From the NCBI GenBank assembly GCA_017052515.1, contig JAFHKR010000038.1, forward strand, positions 496,001 to 560,000: a stretch of DNA of 64,000 bases. The letters run 5' to 3'. Of this stretch, positions 53,175 to 61,881 are shown in pieces. The translations under genes and the position numbers were made by a program. The DNA comes from Fictibacillus nanhaiensis. Lineage in GTDB: Bacteria > Bacillota > Bacilli > Bacillales > Fictibacillaceae. The notes beneath the pieces are model-generated. The model ran no database searches, was not told the origin of the DNA, and saw only the letters and a list, made by a program, of their open reading frames with translations. Each line of letters starts with the position of its first letter. Within the stretch, counting starts at the first letter, position 1.

Positions 53175-53438
53175 TTAAGGTTTTGACCAGAAGATATGCA
53201 TGCCTAAATAAAAGAGTGCAACCAAGCTTAGGAATCCTATAACTAGAGTTGTAGCAATACGTTTTGATAATCCTTTTTCTGCGTAAAAAGCTAAGAACAA
53301 AGATAGGACGATAAACGTAATAAAAATAGAAAACATGTTATCACCGATAAATTGGCTATATGCAGCCAGAATGATTGGAGATCCCGCAATTAATAAAGAA
53401 AGAATTGAAAGTATACCAGCATTTCTTTTTAACACCAT
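53175..53438 (-). CDS. Three-helix membrane protein of unknown function
   Basis: 87 residues. ATG 53438 is about 8 nt after AAGGAG; an upstream ATG at 53459 is farther from a ribosome site. Segments at about 8-24, 32-50 and 59-80 are hydrophobic, with AEKGLSKRI between the second and third. No family recognised. Single gene next to array 5. Confidence 0.62.
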   Translation of the reverse strand: MVLKRNAGILSILSLLIAGSPIILAAYSQFIGDNMFSIFITFIVLSLFLAFYAEKGLSKRIATTLVIGFLSLVALFYLGMHIFWSKP

Positions 53439-53577
53439 AAAAGCACTCCTTAGGATCATTTTCAGCTTTTATTCCTAACTTCTATTATTATACATAATTT
53501 CCCTTTTTCGTATGGGTGAATTTAAAAACGCAATAACTTTAAAGTTTTTTACGACAGCAACTGTTTTAAAGTTGGTG

Positions 53578-53699
53578 TTTACGGTACGTGTTTTATATCT
53601 GTTACACTTTCGCTCAATCCTGCAGTCGTTTCACTCCAACTTGATGCTGTTTCACGCAGAAACGTCAGGGTTTCACTCCAACTACCATCTGTTTCGCTC
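53578..53699 (-). repeat. 21-bp periodic array 5 with terminal hairpin module
   Basis: On the plus strand TTTC[A/G]C[T/G]C heads start at 53608, 53629, 53650, 53671 and 53692, exactly 21 bp apart; on the minus strand they read GAGYGAAA. The minus-strand array runs into the module 53578-53607, the same as in arrays 1 and 4 in inverted orientation. The heads differ from arrays 1 and 4 but the module is shared. Confidence 0.87.
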
Positions 53700-53898
53700 A
53701 GAAGTGTCACCTTTGAGCAGAACTTCTTTACAGCTCGCTACAAAAGTTAATGTCTTTAAATAAATGGCTTAAGGTAATCTATCAAATTAAACACCTGTTT
53801 AAAAATATTATGATTACCCTCTCTTAATACGACAAATATTTTACCGATATAGAATATGTAAAGTATTTTGGATTCATACACAAGGAGAGTTTCTATAA

Positions 53899-56334
53899 AT
53901 GGACGCCGTTTCAAGTACATATCACATTCCGCTTGTTTCTCTATCAATCATTATTGCAATAATTGCTTCTTATGCTGCGCTCGACCTAGGGATTCAAGTA
54001 CAAAAAACAAGATCATACGCACGTTACATTTGGATGATCTCTGGGGCTTTTGCGATGGGGATGGGCATTTGGGCGATGCATTTCGTGGCCATGCTTGCTT
54101 TTCATTTATCCATCAAAGTTACATATGATGTGACGCTCGTAATCGTTTCAATCATTCCAGCAATAATTTCATCAGGAATTGCTCTCTATATCATCAGCCG
54201 CCCTGTTATGGGGAAGAAGCAAGTGTTGTTAGGAGCTCTTTTCATGGCGACGGGTATAGTTTCTATGCATTACACGGGCATGGAAGCGATGAAGATGAAT
54301 GCTGAAATACAGTACGATCCATTTTTATGGACGCTCTCGGCGGTCATTGCCTTTGTCGCATCAGTTGTAGCACTGTACCTACTATCCTTTGTCAGCCAAA
54401 ACTATAAAACAAGTAAAATATGGCTTGTGAAGTTAGGAAGTGCGGTGCTCATGGGTATCGCCATTTCAGGAATGCACTATACGGGAATGTCGGCAGCCAC
54501 TTATAAAGCACATCAACATCACGCTGATCTAACGGCAACGCCATTTAACAGTACTCTTTTAGCTTATGCGATTGGTATTGTAATCCTTATCCTGTTAGGA
54601 ATGGTGTTCATCAGCACGTTCATCGATCGCAGGTTTGAATATCAATCGATCCTATCAGAAAGAAAGTTTCGTTCAGTCATTGAAAGTGCTAACGATTCTA
54701 TTATTCTGTCAGATCGCACAGGAACCATTATCTCGTGGAATAAAGGAGCAGAGCTGATCTTTGGTTTTTCTGAAAAAGAGGCGTTAGGCAAAAACCTGCA
54801 GATCATTATACCGGACAAATTTAAAAAGGCTCATAAACAAGGGATGGAACGCTATCTTTTATCAGGAGAACCAAAAGTAATCGGCAACACGGTTGAGTTA
54901 GAAGGACTTCGAAAGGATGGAAGTAAGTTTCCGATCGAATTGTCCCTCGCAGCTTGGCAGGAAGATGATCATGTTTACTTTAGCAGCATTATTCGTGACA
55001 TTACGGAGCGAAAAAGAAACGAGAAGAAAATTAATCAAATGGTTTATCGTGATCCTTTGACAGGTCTGCCGAATCGCCTGCTGTTAAACGACCGTCTTTC
55101 TCAAGCACTCGAATTGGCAAATGAGAACAAACAGACGATCGGCATCATGTTCATTGACCTCGATCGATTCAAGTACATCAACGATACGTTAGGACATGCG
55201 GTTGGCGATCAGCTTTTAATAGAAATTGCAAAGCGTATCCAAGCGTGTGTAGGGAAGAACGATACAGTCTGCCGCCAGGGTGGGGATGAGTTTATTGTAC
55301 TTATACCAAATACAACGGCAGATGAAGTCTCTAAAATCGCACAGCAAATCGTAGATCTTTTTAGCAGCTCTGTAATGGTTAACGAGCAAGAGCTCTTTGT
55401 TACTCCATCAATCGGCATCGCGATGTACCCGGGAGATGGCCGTGATATAGAAACGTTAATAAAAAATGCGGACACTGCGATGTATCGTGTAAAGGAACAA
55501 GGGAAGAACAACTTTCAATTTTATACGCCAGAGATGAATGAGGCCGTTACTAAGAAAATGAAGCTGGAGATCGGCTTACGAAAGGCACTGGAACGTAACG
55601 AGTTTAAGATTGTATACCAGCCTCAAATTGATGTGGAAACAGGCGGAATCATCGGAGTTGAAGCTCTTTTACGCTGGCATCATCCAGAATGGGGAACGAT
55701 CTCACCGGCTGAATTTATTCCGATTGCCGAAGAAACCGGACTGATTCTACAGATTGGAGAATGGGTGCTTCAAGGGGCTTGTCGTCAAAATAAAGAATGG
55801 CAGAACGCAGGATATGCACCGTTACGGATGGCGGTTAACATTTCCTCACGTCAGTTTCAACAGAGTGATCTCGTTGAGCGGGTGAGAAGAATCTTGAGAG
55901 AAACAGAGCTTGAACCCCAATATTTAGAGCTTGAGCTGACAGAAAGTATCATTCAAGATTCGAAATATGCTGTAGCGAAAATGCAGCAGCTGAAAGAGAT
56001 GGGTATTCTCTTATCAATTGATGATTTTGGAACAGGCTATTCGTCGTTAAGCTATCTGAAGACATTCCCGATACATACGCTAAAAATTGATCAAAGCTTT
56101 ACGCGTAATATCTATTCGGATTCTAAAGATGCGTCGCTTGTAGAAACGATAATCGCGATGGCTCATAATTTGGATCTGAAGGTAATAGCAGAAGGGGTAG
56201 AAACGGAAGAACAGCTAGAGTTTCTGCAACAAAAGCAATGTAACGAGGCACAGGGGTACTTCTTCAGCCGACCGATTTCAGCGGAAGATTTGGCGGTAAT
56301 TCTTCAGGAGCGATCGGTAAGTGAAGTGAGCTGA
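53899..56334 (+). CDS. MHYT-PAS-GGDEF-EAL membrane cyclic-di-GMP enzyme
   Basis: 811 residues; ATG 9 nt after AAGGAGAG. Seven membrane helices carry three MHYT motifs (WAMHFVAM, SMHYTGM, GMHYTGM), thought to bind copper or sense gas. A PAS domain (about 255-375), GGDEF domain with intact GGDEF at residues 461-465 and EAL domain with Glu588 in VEALLRWHHPEWG and DDFGTGYSSL follow. Both cyclase and phosphodiesterase motifs look complete, so net activity cannot be told. It couples a diffusible signal to cyclic-di-GMP and so to motility or matrix. Single gene. Confidence 0.92.
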   Translation: MDAVSSTYHIPLVSLSIIIAIIASYAALDLGIQVQKTRSYARYIWMISGAFAMGMGIWAMHFVAMLAFHLSIKVTYDVTLVIVSIIPAIISSGIALYIISRPVMGKKQVLLGALFMATGIVSMHYTGMEAMKMNAEIQYDPFLWTLSAVIAFVASVVALYLLSFVSQNYKTSKIWLVKLGSAVLMGIAISGMHYTGMSAATYKAHQHHADLTATPFNSTLLAYAIGIVILILLGMVFISTFIDRRFEYQSILSERKFRSVIESANDSIILSDRTGTIISWNKGAELIFGFSEKEALGKNLQIIIPDKFKKAHKQGMERYLLSGEPKVIGNTVELEGLRKDGSKFPIELSLAAWQEDDHVYFSSIIRDITERKRNEKKINQMVYRDPLTGLPNRLLLNDRLSQALELANENKQTIGIMFIDLDRFKYINDTLGHAVGDQLLIEIAKRIQACVGKNDTVCRQGGDEFIVLIPNTTADEVSKIAQQIVDLFSSSVMVNEQELFVTPSIGIAMYPGDGRDIETLIKNADTAMYRVKEQGKNNFQFYTPEMNEAVTKKMKLEIGLRKALERNEFKIVYQPQIDVETGGIIGVEALLRWHHPEWGTISPAEFIPIAEETGLILQIGEWVLQGACRQNKEWQNAGYAPLRMAVNISSRQFQQSDLVERVRRILRETELEPQYLELELTESIIQDSKYAVAKMQQLKEMGILLSIDDFGTGYSSLSYLKTFPIHTLKIDQSFTRNIYSDSKDASLVETIIAMAHNLDLKVIAEGVETEEQLEFLQQKQCNEAQGYFFSRPISAEDLAVILQERSVSEVS

Positions 56335-56354
56335 ATAACAAAATAAGAATGATG

Positions 56355-56390
56355 AAAACCCCAACTCAAAAATTGAGACGGGGTTTTAAA
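56355..56390. terminator. Bidirectional terminator
   Basis: AAAACCCC/GGGGTTTT outer stem with an inner CTCA/TGAG stem, between convergent genes. Confidence 0.9.
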
Positions 56391-56417
56391 TTCCTTCTAG
56401 ATACACAAGTACACTTA

Positions 56418-57695
56418 TTATATATAAGTAACACCTAAGTCATACATCTTTCTCATGGCTGTCATAGCGGAACTATAGTACATGCTAGCCTGTTTATATT
56501 TTTGGTGATCCTCAAAGTATTTTCCGAGTATCGGGTAATACTCTGCTAAAAAGATCCACTCATTTCTTTTTCTAAAATAAGGAATCATATCTTTTATCAT
56601 AAATTGAACGGTTTCCTCATTAAGTTCCCCATGAGTAAACAGATCTTTGTAATAAAGGAAGTGCAGTTCATATCCTCTGAAAATGGGGTTATCTTTCAAC
56701 TGATCCATCCAAGTGCTCAATAACTCTAAGCCTTTTTCAGGTTGGTTGGTTTTTTCATAACTTTTAATAAGTGCATAGATTGTCATGATTTTAGCGATAA
56801 AAGGTTCACCTTCTTTTGCTTGTAAACTTCGTGCAAACAGTTCGATCGCCTTTTCCGTTTCACCTTTATGATTAGCAATACTGCCTAAATTATGGTAGAC
56901 AATCCCTTTAATTACTTCATCACCAAACGAATTAGCGATGGTTTCGGCTAGAAGTAATTGTTTAATAGATTCCTCAAAATTCTTAATCCTCGTTTGAACA
57001 ATGGCAAGTATAATCCTACAATCTGCACACCTTTTAAAGAAATACGTTTTTTCGAATATAGTCAGAGCCTTTTGTGTGTATTCTAAGGCGATAATGCTTT
57101 TAAATAGCTGATTCGCTGTAAGACCAATCATATAGAGTAAGTAGCCTCTTTCCCATTCGTGAAAGCGATGTTCCTCTAATAATTTTTCAGCTTTTAAAGC
57201 ATAGCTATGCGAGTCTTCAAATTCTTCCATAAAAAAACTGAGCTGTGATCTAGCTAATAGATAGTAAAATGCCTTTTCCCCTTTGATCACATCGTCAATA
57301 TAAGCAACTTCATCTAACATCTCAGGAACTCCACTTGTTTCCTGGGTAGTCATCATAATGTACATGCTCTTAAATATTTTATTCAAAATATCCTCTTCAA
57401 CAGATTGTGAAGGTATATCAATTAAGTGATCATATTTTTGCTTTGCAGTTGGATAATCTCTCATATATAAAGAATAGAAAAGATCTACATAGTTTTGCAT
57501 GATGCTTTTTTCATTTTTAGTATGTAACCTGATATTCAACCGTTCTGCTAAATGCTGCTGTATTTCTTCTGAAGGTTCAGTGACTCCATTTTCAATCTTA
57601 CTTAAATAAGGTACAGAACATATCCCGGTAGCGAGTTCTTGCTGGGATAAGTTTTTGACTCTTCGGAAATATCGAATCTTCTCCCCTAGGTTCAT
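56418..57695 (-). CDS. RRNPP-type (NprR/PlcR-like) regulator with HTH and TPR repeats
   Basis: 425 residues. ATG 57695 follows AAAGGCGGGGTAAC; the upstream start at 57719 overlaps that site. N-terminal XRE HTH (MNLGEKIRYFRRVKNLSQQELATGICSVPYLSKIENG), then about nine TPR-like repeats across the rest (for example KGIVYHNLGSIANHKGETEKAIELFARSL). This length and layout match NprR and related quorum regulators that bind a re-imported peptide. No signalling-peptide gene of the NprX type is visible right after it; the neighbouring 52- and 18-residue ORFs lack secretion signals. The ligand is unknown. Confidence 0.84.
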   Translation of the reverse strand: MNLGEKIRYFRRVKNLSQQELATGICSVPYLSKIENGVTEPSEEIQQHLAERLNIRLHTKNEKSIMQNYVDLFYSLYMRDYPTAKQKYDHLIDIPSQSVEEDILNKIFKSMYIMMTTQETSGVPEMLDEVAYIDDVIKGEKAFYYLLARSQLSFFMEEFEDSHSYALKAEKLLEEHRFHEWERGYLLYMIGLTANQLFKSIIALEYTQKALTIFEKTYFFKRCADCRIILAIVQTRIKNFEESIKQLLLAETIANSFGDEVIKGIVYHNLGSIANHKGETEKAIELFARSLQAKEGEPFIAKIMTIYALIKSYEKTNQPEKGLELLSTWMDQLKDNPIFRGYELHFLYYKDLFTHGELNEETVQFMIKDMIPYFRKRNEWIFLAEYYPILGKYFEDHQKYKQASMYYSSAMTAMRKMYDLGVTYI

Positions 57696-57918
57696 ATTTG
57701 TTACCCCGCCTTTGTACACGTAATAGATTTACATTTATTAGGTATAAGCTCACGATAAAATATTTCTCTTCTATTAATATACCTGAACTTTAACTAGAAG
57801 AGGAAACTAGTCTTAAATTATCGTGATTTAACCTCTAAATCCCTTCATGTTTCCCAATTTTTTTAACAGATTTTTTAGGTATAATTAACTATAGAAACTA
57901 ACGACTAGGGTGAAAGCT

Positions 57919-58077
57919 ATGACTATTGAAAGAGGCGACCTTGTAACCTATCATGATGAATTACACAAAGTGTTACATGTGTATTCTTCGGACTTTCTTG
58001 AGATTCGAAAAGTGAATGAACCTTACGTACCTCGTGTGATTTTGGTTCATAAATCAGAAGTTACTGTTCAACTATAA
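57919..58077 (+). CDS. Small KOW/SH3-like protein, 52 residues
   Basis: ATG 57919 is 5 nt after AGGGTGA. It reads MTIERGDLVTYHDELHKVLHVY and ends in VHKSEVTVQL, with alternating strands like a small SH3-like beta barrel. Divergent from the RRNPP regulator. A terminator follows. Family unknown; may bind nucleic acid or a protein. Confidence 0.62.
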   Translation: MTIERGDLVTYHDELHKVLHVYSSDFLEIRKVNEPYVPRVILVHKSEVTVQL

Positions 58078-58096
58078 TTTACGATTACCTATAGAG

Positions 58097-58142
58097 AAAA
58101 AAAGACTCAGGAGTAAGGTGACGAACTCAAGGGTCTTTTTTT
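58097..58142 (+). terminator. Terminator after the 52-residue gene
   Basis: AAAAAGAC/GTCTTTTT outer stem with a weak inner pairing; T-run present. Confidence 0.75.
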
Positions 58143-58217
58143 GTTGACTAAATAAAGTATCAGAATTTTTAAAAAGGAATTATAATAATAGTACTAATTA
58201 TGAAGGAGGAAGTTAAC

Positions 58218-58274
58218 ATGAGAAAAACGACTACTCAAACTGTCCAAACATATAAGGGTGGAACACATTTTTAG
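58218..58274 (+). CDS. 18-residue leader peptide of the ABC exporter
   Basis: ATG 58218 lies behind AAGGAGGAAGTTAAC, a strong ribosome site, and encodes MRKTTTQTVQTYKGGTHF. It sits 57 nt before the exporter, and its codons overlap one arm of a hairpin that competes with the exporter's SD-hiding hairpin. This is the layout of drug-inducible translational attenuators (ermC, cat, bmrB). The peptide itself probably has no other job. Confidence 0.6.
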   Translation: MRKTTTQTVQTYKGGTHF

Positions 58275-58325
58275 CATATAGAAGGTGTGTCCCCTTATGT
58301 GTGCCTCGAAAAAAACACAAAGGGG
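58260..58325 (+). promoter_or_regulatory. Ribosome-site-hiding hairpin and competing stem before the ABC exporter
   Basis: CCCCTT-A-TGTGT (58291-58302) pairs with ACACAAAGGGG (58315-58325) over 11 bp with one bulge, burying the exporter's AAAGGGG. A second stem pairs 58260-58267, inside the leader ORF, with 58286-58292. A stalled ribosome on the leader would shift the balance. Confidence 0.62.
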
Positions 58326-58331
58326 TAAATC

Positions 58332-60074
58332 ATGCATTTTCCAATCAAACGTTTTTTCTCCTATTACAAACCGTATTTGCCGTTGTTTTTAACAGTACTA
58401 ACTACTGCTTTTATCGTTTCTGGGATCACACTCATCCTTCCGTTGCTTGTTCGGTATATAACGAAAGATGTTCTAGAAGGGGACTTGTCTGTTGCCCTTC
58501 ATAAGGTGTACTGGATCGGGGGAATCATGATCGTATTAGTAGCCGTGCAGAATCTTGGAACGTACTTTGTCGACTATAAAGGTCATGAGGTCGGAGCTCG
58601 AATGGAAAGTGATATTCGCAGCGAGTTGTTTCAGCATCTGCAAAAACTTTCTTTTAGTTTTTACGATAAAGAAAAGACAGGACAACTCATGTCTAGGGTA
58701 ACGAACGACTTATTTCTACTAGCCGAACTTTATCACCACGGTCCAGAAGATTATGTTAAATATTTCGTAAGGTTTGTAGGAGCATTTGTGATTCTGGTTT
58801 TTATTAATGTTCCTCTAACACTTGCCGTGTTTTTGTTTCTGCCGGTCATCGGTTTTCTTTCGCTCTATTTTAATAAGAAAGAGAACGAAGCTTTGCGGCG
58901 AAATAAGGAGCGGATCGCAGATATCAACGCACAGCTTGAAGATACACTTTCGGGGATTAGAGTCGTAAAGTCCTTTGCGAACGAGCAGGTGGAGATCCAA
59001 AAGTTTAATAGAGAAAATCTTCGTTTCTTAGAGAGCAGAAGGAATACGTATAAAGTTGAAGCAACCTTTTATAACAGCATACAAATCTTAATTCAGCTCA
59101 TCACGATAACGGTTGTTGTGTTCGGCAGTGCCAGTATCGTCAATCAAACGTTAGATTTAGCAGATCTGATCACGTTTTTGTTATATGTCGGTTATATGGT
59201 AGAGCCTATTCAGCGTCTAACTCATATGAGCACACAGTTTCAAGAAGGGATAACGGGCTTTCAGCGTTTTATGGAGATCATGAATCTGAAGCCAGACATC
59301 GAAAGTCGACCAAATGCGATAAAGCTATCCATGGTAAAAGGGAAAATTGCTTTTAAGAGTGTGAGCTTTCGATACGAATCGCATTTAGACCCAGTGTTTT
59401 CAAATCTTTCTCTTCATATAAAGCCTGGAGAGTACGTTGCGCTAGTGGGACCATCTGGTGCGGGAAAGACAACACTATTCTCGCTCATCCCTCGCTTTTA
59501 TGAAGTGACAGAAGGGGAAGTGCAGCTTGATGGTGTGGACATACGGAAGCTTGATTTAAATGATCTGAGAAATCAAATCGGTGTTGTTCAGCAAGATGTT
59601 TATTTGTTTTCGGGAACAGTGATGGAGAATATTCGCTATGGAAATAACGAAGCGACAGATGAAGAAGTGGTGATAGCGGCAAAACAGGCAAATGCACATG
59701 ATTTTATTATGAGCTTGCCAAACGGATATCACGCTGACATCGGCCAACGAGGAGTTAAGCTTTCTGGCGGTCAGAAGCAACGGCTTAGTATCGCTCGCGT
59801 ATTTTTGAAAAATCCGTCTGTCCTGATTCTGGATGAAGCGACGAGTGCGCTGGATAATGAATCAGAAGCAGTAATCAAGGAATCACTTGAGTCACTGGCA
59901 AAAGGGCGCACAACGATTGTGATCGCTCACCGTCTTTCAACGATTCGCAATGCTGAACGAATTATTGTTTTAACGAACGAAGGCATGGTGGAGGAAGGTA
60001 CGCATTACGAATTGCTAAGTCGCAATGGAGCGTATGCGCAGCTTTACAATAAGCAGTTTGAAGTACAATATTAG
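58332..60074 (+). CDS. ABC exporter, fused permease and ATPase
   Basis: 580 residues; ATG after AAAGGGGTAAATC. Six membrane helices (residues ~15-300), then the ATPase with Walker A GPSGAGKTT (from 373), Q-loop GVVQQDVYLFSG, signature LSGGQKQ (from 477), Walker B VLILDEATSALD and H-loop IAHRLST. Half-transporter that works as a homodimer or with a partner, in the YfiB/YfiC and MsbA/BmrA group of multidrug or lipid exporters. A leader-peptide attenuator precedes it, which suggests drug-inducible synthesis. Single gene after the leader. Confidence 0.93.
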   Translation: MHFPIKRFFSYYKPYLPLFLTVLTTAFIVSGITLILPLLVRYITKDVLEGDLSVALHKVYWIGGIMIVLVAVQNLGTYFVDYKGHEVGARMESDIRSELFQHLQKLSFSFYDKEKTGQLMSRVTNDLFLLAELYHHGPEDYVKYFVRFVGAFVILVFINVPLTLAVFLFLPVIGFLSLYFNKKENEALRRNKERIADINAQLEDTLSGIRVVKSFANEQVEIQKFNRENLRFLESRRNTYKVEATFYNSIQILIQLITITVVVFGSASIVNQTLDLADLITFLLYVGYMVEPIQRLTHMSTQFQEGITGFQRFMEIMNLKPDIESRPNAIKLSMVKGKIAFKSVSFRYESHLDPVFSNLSLHIKPGEYVALVGPSGAGKTTLFSLIPRFYEVTEGEVQLDGVDIRKLDLNDLRNQIGVVQQDVYLFSGTVMENIRYGNNEATDEEVVIAAKQANAHDFIMSLPNGYHADIGQRGVKLSGGQKQRLSIARVFLKNPSVLILDEATSALDNESEAVIKESLESLAKGRTTIVIAHRLSTIRNAERIIVLTNEGMVEEGTHYELLSRNGAYAQLYNKQFEVQY

Positions 60075-60088
60075 ATGTTTTCAAAAAA

Positions 60089-60116
60089 AGCCTCTCCAAC
60101 AAAACGGGGAGGCTTG
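60089..60116. terminator. Terminator between convergent genes
   Basis: AAGCCTCTCC/GGGGAGGCTT stem, loop AACAAAAC. The T-run is strong on the minus strand (TTTTTTTGAAAA) and weak on the plus strand, so it mainly ends the minus-strand membrane genes. Confidence 0.85.
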
Positions 60117-60160
60117 TAAAAAAGATTGATGTATCATATGCATTTGCCGTACGCTTTTAT

Positions 60161-60655
60161 TTAGAAGAATTGAATAAATAATATTAGTGAAAGTGTAACC
60201 ACGATAACAGTGAGTAGGACCCATAGATAGATCTTTAGAATTTCTTCAGAATTACCTTTTCCTTTTTTTACTCTGAAAAGTAACCACATATCAATGGATG
60301 CGAATATTAAAGCACATAAACCCCCTGTATATGTATATAATTCCCAGAAACCAAAGATTAGTCTCCCTATTAATAGACCCGTTACTCCATGTAAAACTAT
60401 GTACATAGGAACGCTGATGCTGTAGTTCATGCCGACCTTACAGATGATATATTCAATAATTGCTGATGTTATTAGACCCATACATACGATGACTCCCGCA
60501 GCTATAAATGCGGCAAAAATCGGAAACATGATGATCTCTAACCCACTTTCACCAACTTCACGTTCAAACACCGACAGAGCTGTCAGAATTAGTGAAAAAA
60601 GTAAGCTCGTTATTATGGTAGAGAAGATCTTGCGTTTTCCAAAAGCTTCTTCCAT
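60161..60655 (-). CDS. Membrane protein of unknown function (five helices)
   Basis: 164 residues; start behind AAGGAGTATGTAAGA. Five hydrophobic segments with short polar loops and a charged KKGKGNSEE near 135. Downstream of a similar membrane gene on the same strand, 20 nt apart, so probably one operon. No domain recognised. Confidence 0.68.
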   Translation of the reverse strand: MEEAFGKRKIFSTIITSLLFSLILTALSVFEREVGESGLEIIMFPIFAAFIAAGVIVCMGLITSAIIEYIICKVGMNYSISVPMYIVLHGVTGLLIGRLIFGFWELYTYTGGLCALIFASIDMWLLFRVKKGKGNSEEILKIYLWVLLTVIVVTLSLILFIQFF

Positions 60656-60675
60656 TCTTACATACTCCTTTTTTT

Positions 60676-61107
60676 CTATAGAATACGACCTAACGACAAA
60701 ACTAAGACGAATAAAGGGGATACGGATAGAAGCAGAGCGATGCTGTTTCTTTTAATCATTCTACTTGAAAAATAATAGATGAAGCTTCCAACTGTTAATA
60801 AAGGTGCGATTAAGATCATAAAGAATAAATCACCGTAAATTAGTAAACTAAAAAATATACTAATTGTGATAGATAAAAGCAATAATAGAGATAGATTATA
60901 TGAGTGTTTCTTTTTAGGAACAATATAAAGTGCAGCTTCGCCTAGAAAACATATGAAATAAACGAAAAAGATGAAATAAGGGATAAGAAAAGGAAGACCC
61001 TCATTTTCTCGGCTAAATCCTGTGCTGAGGTAGAAGTAAAACATGGTGAATAAAAACGTGGTGCCAGCACCTATGTAGAAGTGACTTTTCTTAAGTGTTT
61101 TAAGCAT
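60676..61107 (-). CDS. Membrane protein of unknown function (four to five helices)
   Basis: 143 residues. ATG 61107 lies 9 nt after GAAGGAAG; TTG 61116 is too close. Hydrophobic segments at about 12-30, 42-62, 72-92, 96-112 and 120-140. First of a two-gene operon with the one after it. No family recognised. Confidence 0.68.
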   Translation of the reverse strand: MLKTLKKSHFYIGAGTTFLFTMFYFYLSTGFSRENEGLPFLIPYFIFFVYFICFLGEAALYIVPKKKHSYNLSLLLLLSITISIFFSLLIYGDLFFMILIAPLLTVGSFIYYFSSRMIKRNSIALLLSVSPLFVLVLSLGRIL

Positions 61108-61221
61108 ATGTCTCAACTTCCTTCTAAAGATTCTCTATCCTTATAGTACCATTATATAGTATGTCAAAATCTTGTTTAAGGGTATTTGAAAAGAACGTAA
61201 CGTTTTTTAAGGAGTGGTAAG

Positions 61222-61843
61222 ATGTTTGGTTCTCCGCAAATGGTTTCAGTTATTTTTTATGGTGCTGCCCCTATGCACTCGCAGTATCATAACCGCGCTG
61301 CACTTCAAGCGGCAATTGCGGATGTAGATAGCTTGGGGAGTGGGTCAAGGAATTAATACAGCAGGCGTTTCGAGTGGTGTTTCAAAAGGCGCATCAGACG
61401 ATGAATTAGCGCATTTTAAGATTATCGGTAATAAAGTAGCGGGTGGTAGAGGACTTGAAACGATGCTGGCGATCAACAAAACGAATGGGTACTGGGGTTT
61501 CGGTGGAATGGCGAACCCTGATAAAGAATTTCATTTTAAAACAAAGCGTGGCTGTAAAGGTGAAGTGAAGTTTGAATCACATACGGATAACTTGGAAATT
61601 AGCTTGAGCACCCCGAACAAAATGCGGAAGTGGACAATCCGTGATGATAACGGCAGTTTAAACCTTACAGATCTAAACGGAACTTCTAATGTAGTGACCT
61701 TTACGGAAACTGGAGAAGTGATAGCAAAAGACCGTATTAATATAAATGTATCAAGCTTACCAGAGAATCCAACTGCAGGCCGTATGGTATTTTATAACGG
61801 AGAGCTAAAGCTTTACACGGGTTGTGAATGGAGAACGATATAA
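61222..61843 (+). pseudogene. Remnant of a pectate-lyase-fold (tail-spike-like) protein
   Basis: ATG 61222 follows GGAGTGG and reads MFGSPQMVSVIFYGAAP and NRAALQAAIADV, the opening of pectate-lyase-superfamily and phage tail-spike proteins. It stops at the frame end near 61351 (ordering GSGSRN-stop). A second frame, offset by one, runs from about 61340 and holds 167 residues of a beta-rich C-terminal part with VSSLPENPTAGRMVFYNGELKLYTGCEWRTI, common in tail-spike ends. The long beta helix that should lie between is missing. So both a deletion and a frame break separate the two ends. Confidence 0.72.
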
Positions 61844-61845
61844 GA

Positions 61846-61875
61846 AAAAGGAGCTGCTTATAGCTCCTTTTCGTA
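61846..61875 (+). terminator. Terminator after the tail-spike remnant
   Basis: 10-bp stem AAAAGGAGCT/AGCTCCTTTT with a 6-nt loop. Works for both strands. Confidence 0.88.
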
Positions 61876-61881
61876 TTTAAA

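Noticed and set aside
53512-53763. 83-codon plus-strand ORF over array 5
   Set aside because: Same reason: a frame that rides on the 21-bp repeats and lacks a ribosome site.
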